DNA of 35,305 nucleotides from an uncultured Sphingosinicella sp. (GTDB taxonomy: Bacteria > Pseudomonadota > Alphaproteobacteria > Sphingomonadales > Sphingomonadaceae), in contig NZ_CADCWD010000094.1 of NCBI RefSeq assembly GCF_902806315.1, forward strand, positions 1 to 35,305. The letters are read 5' to 3'. The notes under the pieces are model-generated. The model did no database searches. It had not been told where the DNA came from and saw only the letters and a program-made list of their open reading frames with translations. Shown one piece after another: positions 7,011 to 14,855 of this stretch. Every line of letters begins with the position of its first letter. The first letter of the stretch is position 1. The position numbers were made by a program, and so were the translations under genes.

Positions 7011-7320
7011 GGCAGAAAACCCCCGTGTGGTTCCGGTCTATAGCCGCTCGCCCCAAGCGTGTCGAAGGGCGGTCCCAAGGTGCCTCATGTGCGAGGTGCC
7101 ACCCGCGTGCCACGGAAGTGTCACATGGACACCATGCCGCGGTTTTTCAAGGCTTGCCGTCCTCCGGGCAGCCCTCTTGTGCCGCTCACTGGTGAACCGC
7201 CGCTGATCCGTCGCCGCTGCCAAAACTATACGAACGCCTACTATGCTTACGCCTAAACTGCTGGCGAGTGGCCGCTTGAGCTGATACTGGCGCCGACGTT
7301 TTGGAAGAGGAGAGAATTCT
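7011..7320. other. Divergent intergenic region nadA / Met-rich lipoprotein
   Basis: No credible gene in 310 bases. It must carry the nadA promoter (minus) and the lipoprotein promoter (plus). The only symmetric element I see is GTGTC-ACATG-GACAC at 7118-7132, about 108 bases before the nadA start. Confidence 0.5.
7118..7132. promoter_or_regulatory. Dyad GTGTC-N5-GACAC upstream of nadA
   Basis: A perfect 5-bp dyad with a 5-base spacer in the divergent region. It might be a binding site for a regulator of the nadA-nadC operon, but a 5-bp dyad can arise by chance and I cannot tie it to a known motif. Confidence 0.2.
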
Positions 7321-7611
7321 ATGCGTTATCTGATGCTCGCCGCTGGCGCGGCCCTGACATTGTCCGCTTGTGGCGGCGGTGGGGAAACTGAAACCACCAC
7401 CGTGAACACGACGACCATGGATGCCAACGCAACCGCCACGGACAACATGATGATGGATCCGAACATGTCCATGAACGGCGCGGACATGAACGGCGCAGCG
7501 ATGAATGGCACGATGGATGCCAACATGACCGCCGATCCGGCCACTCAGAACATGATCCAGCAGGACATGAACACCAATTCGCCGGACACCAACCTCGCCA
7601 ACGGGCTGTAA
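7321..7611 (+). CDS. Small Met/Asn/Thr-rich lipoprotein
   Basis: A 96-residue predicted lipoprotein. The ATG is preceded by GGAGAG at a good distance. Residues 1-16 form a signal peptide with lipobox LSAC, so Cys17 is the lipidated residue, followed by a Gly4 linker. The rest is low-complexity and hydrophilic, with 14 Met in 96 residues and short repeats of the form MNGADMNGAAMNG and MDAN. Met clusters in secreted proteins sometimes bind Cu(I) or Ag(I), but nothing nearby supports that here. Function unknown. A terminator-like hairpin follows at 7622. Confidence 0.8.
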   Translation: MRYLMLAAGAALTLSACGGGGETETTTVNTTTMDANATATDNMMMDPNMSMNGADMNGAAMNGTMDANMTADPATQNMIQQDMNTNSPDTNLANGL

Positions 7612-7621
7612 TTCGATCAGT

Positions 7622-7652
7622 CCGACCTAGAGCTGATCCGAGGTCGGTTGTT
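7622..7652 (+). terminator. Terminator of the Met-rich lipoprotein gene
   Basis: CCGACCT (7622-7628) pairs perfectly with AGGTCGG (7641-7647), followed by TTGTT. An alternative, mutually exclusive hairpin is possible: GATCAG (7615-7620) with CTGATC (7633-7638). Confidence 0.55.
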
Positions 7653-7656
7653 GAAC

Positions 7657-7688
7657 GTAGAGCGCCCGCACGAGCGCGGGCGCTCTAC
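7657..7688. terminator. Strong bidirectional hairpin between convergent genes
   Basis: GTAGAGCGCCCGC (7657-7669) and its exact complement (7676-7688) form a perfect 13-bp stem with a six-base loop. It lies between two convergent genes (ends at 7611 and 7748). No U-tract on either side, so it may stabilise 3' ends or act with Rho instead of being a classical terminator. Confidence 0.5.
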
Positions 7689-7747
7689 ACCCTAGTGATC
7701 AGCGCTGCGGGCACGGTCCGCGCGCGCACCCCTTGATTTCCTCCGCC

Positions 7748-8098
7748 TTAGACGCGCACGTCGGCGTCAATTGGGCGTGGCAAGCGCCGTCTCTGGAACC
7801 AGGTCGTGTAGCGGCCCAGGAGCAGCAGCACGGTGGGCCAGAGCATCGTGTTCCACAGATCCTTCGCGGAGCCAGCGAGTGCGGCTTCGGGGTCAGCTTC
7901 GAAATTCCGCGCGAGATCGTAGAGCTCATTCGCGCACTCGATCCCAAACACCACCAGCCATGGGACGCGGCTCTTCCTGCTCTGCCGAAAGAGGGCCATG
8001 GAGAGCACGTAGAGAAACAGAGCCGCGTGGATGTGGAGCGCATGGCGCTCGAGCCCGCTATAATGCTCCAGAAAATCCTTGAGAGTGCCAAAGGTCAT
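7748..8098 (-). CDS. Small membrane protein of unknown function
   Basis: A 116-residue protein. I start it at the ATG at 8098 (MTFGTLKDFLEHYSGLERHA); the longer open frame to 8413 is Arg/Pro-rich and overlaps the next gene. It has hydrophobic segments at about 24-40 (HIHAALFLYVLSMALF), 48-62 and 88-101, with a NELYDLARNF motif between the last two and a basic tail. Sphingomonads often carry similar short proteins resembling part of the VanZ fold, but I do not assign it there. The ribosome site is weak. Confidence 0.6.
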   Translation of the reverse strand: MTFGTLKDFLEHYSGLERHALHIHAALFLYVLSMALFRQSRKSRVPWLVVFGIECANELYDLARNFEADPEAALAGSAKDLWNTMLWPTVLLLLGRYTTWFQRRRLPRPIDADVRV

Positions 8099-8187
8099 CG
8101 GCGCTGAACGGTCCGGCGGCCAGCCTGCTCCCGGCCAGCTCGAGGAGACTGCGCCGACGTGCGGGAACAGGCCAGCGCTGTGTGAGT

Positions 8188-8856
8188 CTACTCCTCCACT
8201 TGCACCGGTGCCGGGACGAGTTCGATCACGTCGAGCTTCGAGGTGCCGCGTGGACTGGGGATGACGAGGCGGTAGCGGAAGGTGGCGACGCGCTCGAACA
8301 CGCCGGCCATGTCGCGGGTGGGATCGTCGCCATAGCCGAGCGGCGCATCCTCGTTCCCGAGCGCAAGCGAGCCGAGGAAGATGAGGCGCTTGCTGCTCCC
8401 CTCCTCCTCCCAAAGATAGCCGGCCGGGCGCTCCGACCCCGTCTGCTTGGTGATGCTGAGCTGCTCGCCATTGACGCCGATGTTGCAGAAGAAGGGCTTG
8501 AACGCGTTATAGGCGGCGCCCTTCCCTTCGCGCGGTCCCATCCGGATCAGGCGGCACATATAGGCGCCGGGCGACGGCGCGGCGCGCGGCAGGGCTCCGG
8601 CCGGCTGGAGCAGCGGCCCCTCCCCTGCGACCTGCCGGGAAAAACCTGCGCGCCGGGCAGCGTCCAGCGCCTCGGCCCAGGCGGCGCCAAGCGCCTCGAT
8701 CTTTGCCACATCCTCATCACGGGCGACCGACCGCCAGCCGGTCTCGGGCTTCGCGGCCTCCTCGACAAGGATCTGCGGCCGCTCCTTCTGGGCGCAGCCC
8801 GCCAGCAGCAAGAGGGGGGCGAGAACCGGCCAGCGCCTCGTTCGAGGGCGTTTCAT
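8188..8856 (-). CDS. DUF4893-type lipoprotein
   Basis: Predicted lipoprotein of 222 residues, started at the ATG at 8856 (MKRPRTRRW), which has GGAAAGG upstream. A basic N-region, a Leu-rich core and LLLAGC give the lipobox. The mature part contains GAYMCRLIRMG, PFFCNIGVNGEQLSITKQTGSERPAGYLW and GVFERVATFRYRLVIPSP, which resemble DUF4893 proteins of alphaproteobacteria. Two Cys in these segments could form a disulphide. Function unknown. It is divergent from the transporter gene at 9110. Confidence 0.75.
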   Translation of the reverse strand: MKRPRTRRWPVLAPLLLLAGCAQKERPQILVEEAAKPETGWRSVARDEDVAKIEALGAAWAEALDAARRAGFSRQVAGEGPLLQPAGALPRAAPSPGAYMCRLIRMGPREGKGAAYNAFKPFFCNIGVNGEQLSITKQTGSERPAGYLWEEEGSSKRLIFLGSLALGNEDAPLGYGDDPTRDMAGVFERVATFRYRLVIPSPRGTSKLDVIELVPAPVQVEE

Positions 8857-8936
8857 GTCGTGCCTTTCCGCTGCACGCGGCTGAAGCGGCCCCACGCCGC
8901 CAGCCGCGAATTGGTTAACACTTTACTGCCAAGAAG

Positions 8937-8951
8937 TTAATTTTGGGTAAA
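8937..8951. promoter_or_regulatory. CtrA-like box (one mismatch)
   Basis: TTAA-N7-TAAA in the divergent region between the DUF4893 and SLC13 genes. The alphaproteobacterial CtrA consensus is TTAA-N7-TTAA; one base differs. AT-rich intergenic DNA in a GC-rich genome makes this only suggestive. Confidence 0.25.
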
Positions 8952-9109
8952 CGGCGCGCTCGCTCCACCGCAGAGATAGCCCCGCCGGGCGTCGCGGCCA
9001 TCACCTTCGCGATAATTATGGACCGCCGGGCCAAAACTTCGATAGCGGCGTTGAACCAACAGCCCGCGTCGCGTCCTTCGGGCAAAATCCTCATCTCCAT
9101 CAGGCATTG

Positions 9110-10888
9110 ATGACCACACCGCAATTGCTCGCCTTCGCCATCCTTGCCGGCATGATGGCGCTCTTCATCTGGGGACGGATCCGCTACGACATGGTCGCGG
9201 TCCTCGCCCTCCTCGTGTCCCTGCTCGTCGGCATCGTGCCTGCCGACAAGGCCTTTTCCGGTTTCGCCGACGATATCGTCATCATCGTCGCCTCGGCCCT
9301 TGTCATCTCGGCCGCAGTCGCGCGCTCCGGGATCATCGAGGCCGCGCTGGTGCGCGCCACGGGCGGCTTCTCGCGCATGGGCTCGCAGCTGATCGTGCTC
9401 GTCGGATCGGTGACTTTGCTGTCGGGCTTCGTCAAGAATATCGGCGCGCTGGCGATGCTGATGCCGGCCGCTTTCCAGATGGCGAAGCGCTCGCGCGTCT
9501 CGCCCTCGTGCCTGCTGATGCCGATGAGCTTCGGCTCGCTGCTCGGCGGGCTCGTGACCCTGGTCGGCACCTCGCCCAACATCATCGTCAGCCGCGTGCG
9601 CGAGGAGATGACCGGCCGGCCGTTCGAGATGTTCGACTATGCGCCGGTCGGGCTCGGGCTCAGCCTCGCCGGTCTTCTGTTCCTGCGCTGGGGCTACAAG
9701 CTGCTGCCGACCAATCGCCGCGCGGCGCCGACCATGGGCGAAGCGCTCAACATCACCGACTATACGACGGAAGCCCGCATTCCGCCGCACTCGCCGGCCG
9801 ACGGAGTCACGATCGCCGCGTTCAAGCAGCTCACCGATGGTGAGGTCGAAGTGACCGGGCTGCATCGCGGCGAACGCCGCCGGATCATGCCGCTGCCCGA
9901 CGCCAGCCTCCATGGGGGCGATGTTCTCATGCTGGAGGGCGAGCCGGAGGCGCTGGAGCGGGCGATCGCCGCGGCCGGGCTCCAGCTCGAAGGTCAGCAC
10001 CGCGATGCGGTGACCGAGGCCGGGGGCAGCGACATCGGTGTGATCGAGGCGGTGATCGGCAAAGGCTCCATCCTGGTTGGCCAGGGCGCGGGCCGGATGG
10101 AGCTGCACGACCGCCACGGCGTCAATCTGATCGCCGTGTCGCGCAGCGGCGAGCGGCTGACCCAGCGGCTGCGCGACATCCATCTCTGCCCCGGCGACGT
10201 GATCGTCCTCCAGGGGCCGCTCTCCACCCTCCCCGCACGCCTGCGCGAGCTCGGCTGCCTGCCGCTGGCCGAGCGCGGCCTCCGGCTCGGCAGCGCGCGC
10301 AAGGGGCTGATCCCGATCGCGATTCTCGGCGGCGCGATGGCGCTGACGGCGGTGGGTTGGGTGCCGGTCGCGGTTGCCTTCTTCGCCGCGGCCGCGCTCA
10401 TCATGCTGACCGGCGGCCTCCCCGCGCGCGAGGCTTACAGCCGGATCGAGTGGCCGATCCTGGTGATGATCGCCTGCCTCATTCCCGTCTCGGATTCGCT
10501 GCGCACCACCGGAGCGACCGACCTCATCGCCGGCTGGCTGTCGACGACCGCGGCGACCCTGCCCGCCTGGGCCGCGGTCGGCCTGATCATGGTTGCGGCA
10601 ATGGCGGTGACGCCCTTCCTCAACAATGCCGCGACCGTGCTGGTGATGGCGCCGATCGCCAGCGTGTTCGCAACCCAACTCGGCTACAAGCCCGAGGCCT
10701 TTTTGATGGCGGTGGCGGTCGGCGCGGGTTCCGACTTCCTCACGCCCATCGGACACCAGTGCAACACTTTGGTGATGGGACCGGGCGGTTACCGCTTCGG
10801 CGATTATGCGCGGCTGGGAGCGCCGCTGTCGCTGCTGGTGATCGCGGTGGGCGTGCCGCTGATCCTCGCAACCTGGCCGCTGCGCTAG
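9110..10888 (+). CDS. SLC13/DASS-type transporter with two TrkA-C domains
   Basis: Inner-membrane transporter of 592 residues, probably for a di-/tricarboxylate, sulfate or similar anion driven by an ion gradient. N-terminal helices (about 5-200) and C-terminal helices (about 405-590) flank two soluble TrkA-C (RCK-C) domains, about 210-285 and 295-375, which usually bind nucleotides or ions and regulate transport. Family motifs include FVKNIGALAMLMPAAF, GTSPNIIVSR and, in the second half, TPFLNNAATVLVMAPIA and FLTPIGHQCNTLVMGPGGY. The start is the ATG at 9110 with AGG five bases before it; a TTG three bases upstream is also in frame. Substrate cannot be told from sequence alone. Confidence 0.88.
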   Translation: MTTPQLLAFAILAGMMALFIWGRIRYDMVAVLALLVSLLVGIVPADKAFSGFADDIVIIVASALVISAAVARSGIIEAALVRATGGFSRMGSQLIVLVGSVTLLSGFVKNIGALAMLMPAAFQMAKRSRVSPSCLLMPMSFGSLLGGLVTLVGTSPNIIVSRVREEMTGRPFEMFDYAPVGLGLSLAGLLFLRWGYKLLPTNRRAAPTMGEALNITDYTTEARIPPHSPADGVTIAAFKQLTDGEVEVTGLHRGERRRIMPLPDASLHGGDVLMLEGEPEALERAIAAAGLQLEGQHRDAVTEAGGSDIGVIEAVIGKGSILVGQGAGRMELHDRHGVNLIAVSRSGERLTQRLRDIHLCPGDVIVLQGPLSTLPARLRELGCLPLAERGLRLGSARKGLIPIAILGGAMALTAVGWVPVAVAFFAAAALIMLTGGLPAREAYSRIEWPILVMIACLIPVSDSLRTTGATDLIAGWLSTTAATLPAWAAVGLIMVAAMAVTPFLNNAATVLVMAPIASVFATQLGYKPEAFLMAVAVGAGSDFLTPIGHQCNTLVMGPGGYRFGDYARLGAPLSLLVIAVGVPLILATWPLR

Positions 10889-10895
10889 CGCAGGA

Positions 10896-11495
10896 TCAGA
10901 AGTTGACCAGCCGATCCGGATCGTGGGTGACGCACACCTCCCGCCGCGAGCCGCCGTCCCCGGCCTTCGAGCGTTCCCACTTGCAGCGCCGTAAGATCGC
11001 CACATGGCCCCACCCGGCGAGGCGCAGGCTGCCGTCGGGACGCAGCTCCGGCACGACGCCGCGCGCCCTCACCGCCCAATAGGCTTCCCGCACCGGATCC
11101 TCCCGGCAGGCGACCAATGTGGAGATGATCATGCGGCTGCCGTCCGGGCCGGGCGGATCGTCGGTGAAGCCCCAGTCGTTACAGCCGTCACGGCCGCCCA
11201 CCACCTGCCGGTCCTCCACCACAATCCGATAGTCCTCGGCCGAAACAGGACGCCCGTCGATGAGCACGGCGCCCCAGCTTCCATCCTCCTCCGCCGCGAA
11301 GAGCCGCTTCGGCATGCCGTTGACGCTGATGTACGATCCCGCGCCGAGGATCAGCATGAGGAGAAGCAGGCCGAGCCCCGCCTGCCTGCGCCGTCGCGCA
11401 AAGGCAACCGGATGCTCGCCAACACCCTGCAGCTGCCACCAGACGGCCAAGCCAAGCCCGGACAGCGACACCAGGATGATGACGGCGGCACGCAT
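10896..11495 (-). CDS. Membrane-anchored protein with META/HslJ-like motif
   Basis: A 199-residue protein with two N-terminal hydrophobic segments (about 3-21 and 40-57) separated by an Arg-rich loop. The outer part contains RDGCNDWGF and, after about 20 residues, STLVACRED. GCN...G and a T-x-x-AC motif are typical of META (HslJ-like) domains, which are extracytoplasmic. I infer a META-like fold, without claiming function. The ATG at 11495 has GGGAG nearby. It lies 76 bases downstream of the MscS-like gene on the same strand and may share its transcript. Confidence 0.6.
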   Translation of the reverse strand: MRAAVIILVSLSGLGLAVWWQLQGVGEHPVAFARRRRQAGLGLLLLMLILGAGSYISVNGMPKRLFAAEEDGSWGAVLIDGRPVSAEDYRIVVEDRQVVGGRDGCNDWGFTDDPPGPDGSRMIISTLVACREDPVREAYWAVRARGVVPELRPDGSLRLAGWGHVAILRRCKWERSKAGDGGSRREVCVTHDPDRLVNF

Positions 11496-11571
11496 TCGCT
11501 CCCGGCACCCTCAGGCCGCCGCCGGTTGAAGCGCCACGGCCGCGGCTGCGGCGCCTCTCACCCAGGCCCGG

Positions 11572-12981
11572 CTAGACCAGTGGCGGCTGGGTCTCGCTCG
11601 GTGAGCGCGGCGCCCGCGTCCTGGTCGGCGGCGCGGGGATGCCGCCGCCCGCCGTCCAGCGCTCGAGCAGCTTGTGCGCGGTCGGGCGGCCGCCCAGGCC
11701 GAAGGCGAGTGCACAGGCGATCGCGGCCGAGCCGATGATCGAGGCGAAGGCGATGATCACGATCTCGTTGGCAAGGCCCATGAAGCGGAGACCCATCGCC
11801 ACCGCGAGCGCGATGATCGACCATTTCAGGATCGCGGGAAGCCAGCCTTCCGTGCCGGCGCCGCTGACGAGGTTGGAGACGATCCGGGCGATGATCACGC
11901 CGCCCAGGATGATCGCGGTGCCGAACAGGATGCGGCCGCCAAGCTCCAGCACCTGGGCAAGCATGACCGCGATGATCGGCGACTGGAGAAGCTCCGCCGC
12001 CTTGATGGCGAAGAAGATCAGGATCGCGACCATCACAACGGTGCCGACGGTCCGCGACGGGGTCGTGCTTTCGGACGAGAAGCCGAGCGTCGCCACCGCG
12101 CGATCGAAGCCTGCCGAGGGCAGAAGCTGCTCGATGAACTGCTTGGCGAGCTTGCCCAGAACATAACCGATCGCGAGCAGCACGAGCGCGGCGACGATGT
12201 TCGGAAGCGAGTTCAAGATCGTCTGCAGCATCGCCGTGGCCGGGCCCGAGATCGCCTGAATCCGGAGCGCGTCGAGCGCCATGATCGTGACCGGGATCAT
12301 GATCAGGTAGAAGACCAGGGTGGCGATCGAGCGGCTGAGCGAAGGCTGCTTGGCGCTCGCCGCCGGTGACGGCGTCGGCCGGAACTCGTGGATGGTGGGA
12401 CCGGAGATGGGACCGCTCATCCCGGCTCCGCCAACGGGCGCTCCCGCGGCGCCGAAGGTCTGAGCGGGCGCGGGCGGAGGCGGGGGTGGAGGAGGAGCCG
12501 CCGGACGCGCCGCCGGGCCGCCTTCGACCAGGCCCGTGCGCCGCACCCAGCCATCGGCATTGGCGGCGAGAAGCGCCTCCTGAACGATCCGCTTGACGAT
12601 CTTCGCCACGATCAGCCCAACGGCGAAGATGAGGCCCGCCCCGATCAGGTTGGGAATGAAAGCGAAGACGTTGTTGGTGAGCTGCCGCACCGGCTCCAGC
12701 ACCCGCGTCAGGCCGAGCGGCTGGAGGGCGAGCATGATGCCAATCAGCAGGATCAGCCAGAAAGCGATATCGCCGATCAGGCCGCCCAGCGTGTGGCCCG
12801 GCTCATTCTCGTAATGCTTCCTCAGCGCAGGGACGCGGTCGACGACCTTGGAGATCGCCCATTTCACCACCAGCGCCAGGACATAGGCGATGAGCAGGAT
12901 GGCGACGGCCCCGAGAATGCGGGGGAGCCAGAGTTCGAGCTGATATTGCCAGTGATTCATGTCCGAGCCGGTACGGTACAT
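11572..12981 (-). CDS. MscS-like/CmpX-like membrane protein with four TM repeats
   Basis: A 469-residue inner-membrane protein. A similar helix pattern occurs four times, at about 18-45, 108-135, 258-285 and 346-372 (each roughly P/GRILGA..ILLIAYVLA..VK), matching the conserved TM-helix repeat found in mechanosensitive-channel-related proteins. The MscS beta domain is absent, so it is not a standard MscS pore. The two halves are joined by a Pro/Ala/Gly-rich linker at about 153-210 with a run of Pro. Residues after about 430 are a disordered Pro/Arg/Thr tail. The ATG at 12981 has AGGGGG upstream. A weak EcfG-like promoter lies at 13027-13051. Role in osmotic or envelope stress is inferred from the family. 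Confidence 0.8.
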   Translation of the reverse strand: MYRTGSDMNHWQYQLELWLPRILGAVAILLIAYVLALVVKWAISKVVDRVPALRKHYENEPGHTLGGLIGDIAFWLILLIGIMLALQPLGLTRVLEPVRQLTNNVFAFIPNLIGAGLIFAVGLIVAKIVKRIVQEALLAANADGWVRRTGLVEGGPAARPAAPPPPPPPPAPAQTFGAAGAPVGGAGMSGPISGPTIHEFRPTPSPAASAKQPSLSRSIATLVFYLIMIPVTIMALDALRIQAISGPATAMLQTILNSLPNIVAALVLLAIGYVLGKLAKQFIEQLLPSAGFDRAVATLGFSSESTTPSRTVGTVVMVAILIFFAIKAAELLQSPIIAVMLAQVLELGGRILFGTAIILGGVIIARIVSNLVSGAGTEGWLPAILKWSIIALAVAMGLRFMGLANEIVIIAFASIIGSAAIACALAFGLGGRPTAHKLLERWTAGGGIPAPPTRTRAPRSPSETQPPLV

Positions 12982-13026
12982 AGCTGGTCCCCCTGTTACG
13001 CAGGTTGAACGATTGGATATCGGCCT

Positions 13027-13051
13027 AATGCCGGAGCGGGACCGGAGTTCC
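13027..13051 (-). promoter_or_regulatory. Possible EcfG-type promoter before the MscS-like gene
   Basis: On the minus strand GGAAC (13051-13047) is followed after 16 bases by CATT (13030-13027); the general-stress consensus is GGAAC-N16/17-CGTT, so the -10 has one mismatch. It lies about 45 bases upstream of the start. Confidence 0.3.
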
Positions 13052-13053
13052 GC

Positions 13054-14442
13054 CTAGCGGAGCGCGGCCAGCACATCCTTGGTAAAGCGGCCCGGATCGA
13101 AGGCGGTGCCCGGCCCGTCATAGCCGCGGCGGACGATTACGATCCGGCGCGAAGGGATGACCGTGAGATACTGGCCGCGATTGCCCTGAGCGATGTAGGC
13201 GTCGGCGGGAATGCCGAGGTCCGCCGGGAAGGTCCAGAAAGTGGCGCCATAGCCGAAGCCGCGCTCCGGCTGGGCCGGGCCGGCCCGTGATACGGAAGCG
13301 CCCCAGCCGGCCGGCAGGATTCGCTCGCCGTTCCAGACGCCGTCATTGACGTAGAGCATGCCCAGCCGCGCCATGTCGCGCGCCGTCGTCCAGACCTGGC
13401 TCGACAAGATGTGATTGCCTTCCCAGTCGGTCTCCGGAAAAGTGCGGGTCATTCCGATCTTCCAGAACAGGTCGGTCAGCGGAAAGGCGAGCGCCCGCTC
13501 CCCCTCCCCCAGCTTGGCGCGCAGGCCGCGGATCGCGAGCAGGATGTCGTTGTTGGCGTAGCGGAAGCGCGTGCCCGGCGCGACTTCGAGGGGCCAGGCG
13601 GTCGCATTCTCGGTGACGGTCGTGCCGCCGAAATAGACGGCGTCGGTGCGGTTGCCGGCCGCGTCGCTGTGCAGCCCGCTCGCCATGCGGAGCAGGTGAT
13701 CCGTCGTGATCGCCCGCCGCGGATCGCCTGGCCGCTGCCATTCCGGGATCGGCGCAGGCGCATCGATGTCGATGATGCCCTGCTGCACCGCCGCCCCGAC
13801 GACCGTGCCGGCCATGCTTTTCGCGACCGACCAGGTGCGCTGCGACATGTGCATGTTGAAGTCGTCGCGATACCGCTCGGCGACGATTTTGCCGTCCTGG
13901 ACGACGACCAGCGCCGTGGTCTCGCTCCCCTGCCCGTAGCTTCTCCGGTCGAACGCCGCCGCCACCGTGGCCGCGAACGCCCTCGCGTCGCCGCGCGGTT
14001 TCGCGGCCGCATTGCGATCCCCGTTCGGCCAAAGCAGCCTGTCGGACCGGTTCACGGCCGAGTTGACCGTGAGACGCGGCACGGAGCGCGCCGCTTCAGG
14101 GCCAGCGCCGATCGGCAGCTGCGCGCAGCCGAGATGCGGCCGCCAGACCGCGATCCGTGGCGGCAACTTGTCATCGAACGCGACGCTCACCGTCCGTCCC
14201 TGCCGGTCCACGTTTGCCTTGAGCTCACGCATCACGGGCACCAGCTCGGCATAGGTGCGCTGCAGATCGTCGGCCTCGACCTGCGCCTCGCTCATGCCGG
14301 CGTTGAAGATGTCGCTGCAGAGGAACGACGCCTTGTACCCGGCGGCGAGCGCGCGCACGTAAGCCGGGGAGTCGGTCTGGGCCGCAGCGGGAACGGCCAG
14401 GGCGATCGCAACGGCCAGAGCGGCTTTGAACTTCATCTTCAT
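13054..14442 (-). CDS. Exported serine hydrolase, beta-lactamase (class C-like) fold
   Basis: A 462-residue secreted hydrolase. Residues 1-21 form a signal peptide ending AAAQ. About 140 residues of unassigned N-terminal domain precede the beta-lactamase/PBP-like fold. The catalytic S-x-x-K is SVAK at 205-208, and Y-A-N at 295-297 is the second motif. Near the C-terminus QGNRGQY takes the place of the usual K-T-G. These features fit esterases, D-aminopeptidases or peptidoglycan-acting enzymes as well as beta-lactamases; substrate is unknown. The start ATG directly follows the MmcQ/YjbR stop codon, so the two form one transcript. A BlaI/CopY-type operator lies upstream of that transcript. Confidence 0.85.
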   Translation of the reverse strand: MKMKFKAALAVAIALAVPAAAQTDSPAYVRALAAGYKASFLCSDIFNAGMSEAQVEADDLQRTYAELVPVMRELKANVDRQGRTVSVAFDDKLPPRIAVWRPHLGCAQLPIGAGPEAARSVPRLTVNSAVNRSDRLLWPNGDRNAAAKPRGDARAFAATVAAAFDRRSYGQGSETTALVVVQDGKIVAERYRDDFNMHMSQRTWSVAKSMAGTVVGAAVQQGIIDIDAPAPIPEWQRPGDPRRAITTDHLLRMASGLHSDAAGNRTDAVYFGGTTVTENATAWPLEVAPGTRFRYANNDILLAIRGLRAKLGEGERALAFPLTDLFWKIGMTRTFPETDWEGNHILSSQVWTTARDMARLGMLYVNDGVWNGERILPAGWGASVSRAGPAQPERGFGYGATFWTFPADLGIPADAYIAQGNRGQYLTVIPSRRIVIVRRGYDGPGTAFDPGRFTKDVLAALR

Positions 14443-14784
14443 CTAAGGTCGCTCTCCAAAATTCTTGCGCAACGCCCGCGGCGCCTTGTCCCACCAAGCG
14501 CGCGCGATCACGCTTTCGACACGCTCCCGATCCGCGCTCCGATAGCGGACCAGCACCGCAGGCCAGCCGCGATAATGGTCGGTTTCCCAGAACGTCTCCG
14601 GATCGGTCCCGATCAGCAGCTCCTTTTCCGGCAGCGGCGACGACGCGGCGAAGCTGCCCTCCTCCCGGCCCGTGAACATGAAGGCCTTGCCCCTGACCTT
14701 TACGGCCGGCTTCCCATAGGAGGTCGAAAGCTCCGTTTCCGGAAGCGTGAGTGCGAAAACGACGGCATCGCTCCAGTCCTTCAC
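14443..14784 (-). CDS. MmcQ/YjbR family protein
   Basis: A 113-residue cytoplasmic protein of the MmcQ/YjbR (CyaY-like fold) family. Features include ALTLPETELSTSYGKPAVKVRGKAF near the start, LLIGTDPETFWETDHYRGWP in the middle and the C-terminal AWWDKAPRALRKNF, all typical. Members are often called DNA-binding, but the function is poorly known. It precedes the serine hydrolase with no gap. The 129 bases to the divergent amidohydrolase contain the dyad at 14864-14879. Confidence 0.85.
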   Translation of the reverse strand: MKDWSDAVVFALTLPETELSTSYGKPAVKVRGKAFMFTGREEGSFAASSPLPEKELLIGTDPETFWETDHYRGWPAVLVRYRSADRERVESVIARAWWDKAPRALRKNFGERP

Positions 14785-14855
14785 CCGGACGCCTCCGACC
14801 TGTGACGCGTAGTCGATCGGCCAAGTGCCTCGAAACAGAAGGAAGATAAAGAGCC

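Noticed and set aside
7059-7256. 65-residue ORF in the nadA upstream region
   Set aside because: No ribosome site, unprotein-like composition.
8107-8131. EcfG-like GGAGC-N16-CGTT before the small membrane protein at 7748-8098
   Set aside because: The -35 is imperfect and the start codon would be almost at the transcript start.
8915-11005. 696-residue minus-strand ORF antisense to the SLC13 gene
   Set aside because: His/Arg/Asp/Gly-rich composition typical of the antisense frame; the plus strand carries a well-formed transporter.
9507-11082. Long plus-strand ORFs inside and after the SLC13 gene
   Set aside because: Arg/Pro-rich shadow frames produced by high GC; they overlap a clear transporter gene or a gene on the other strand.
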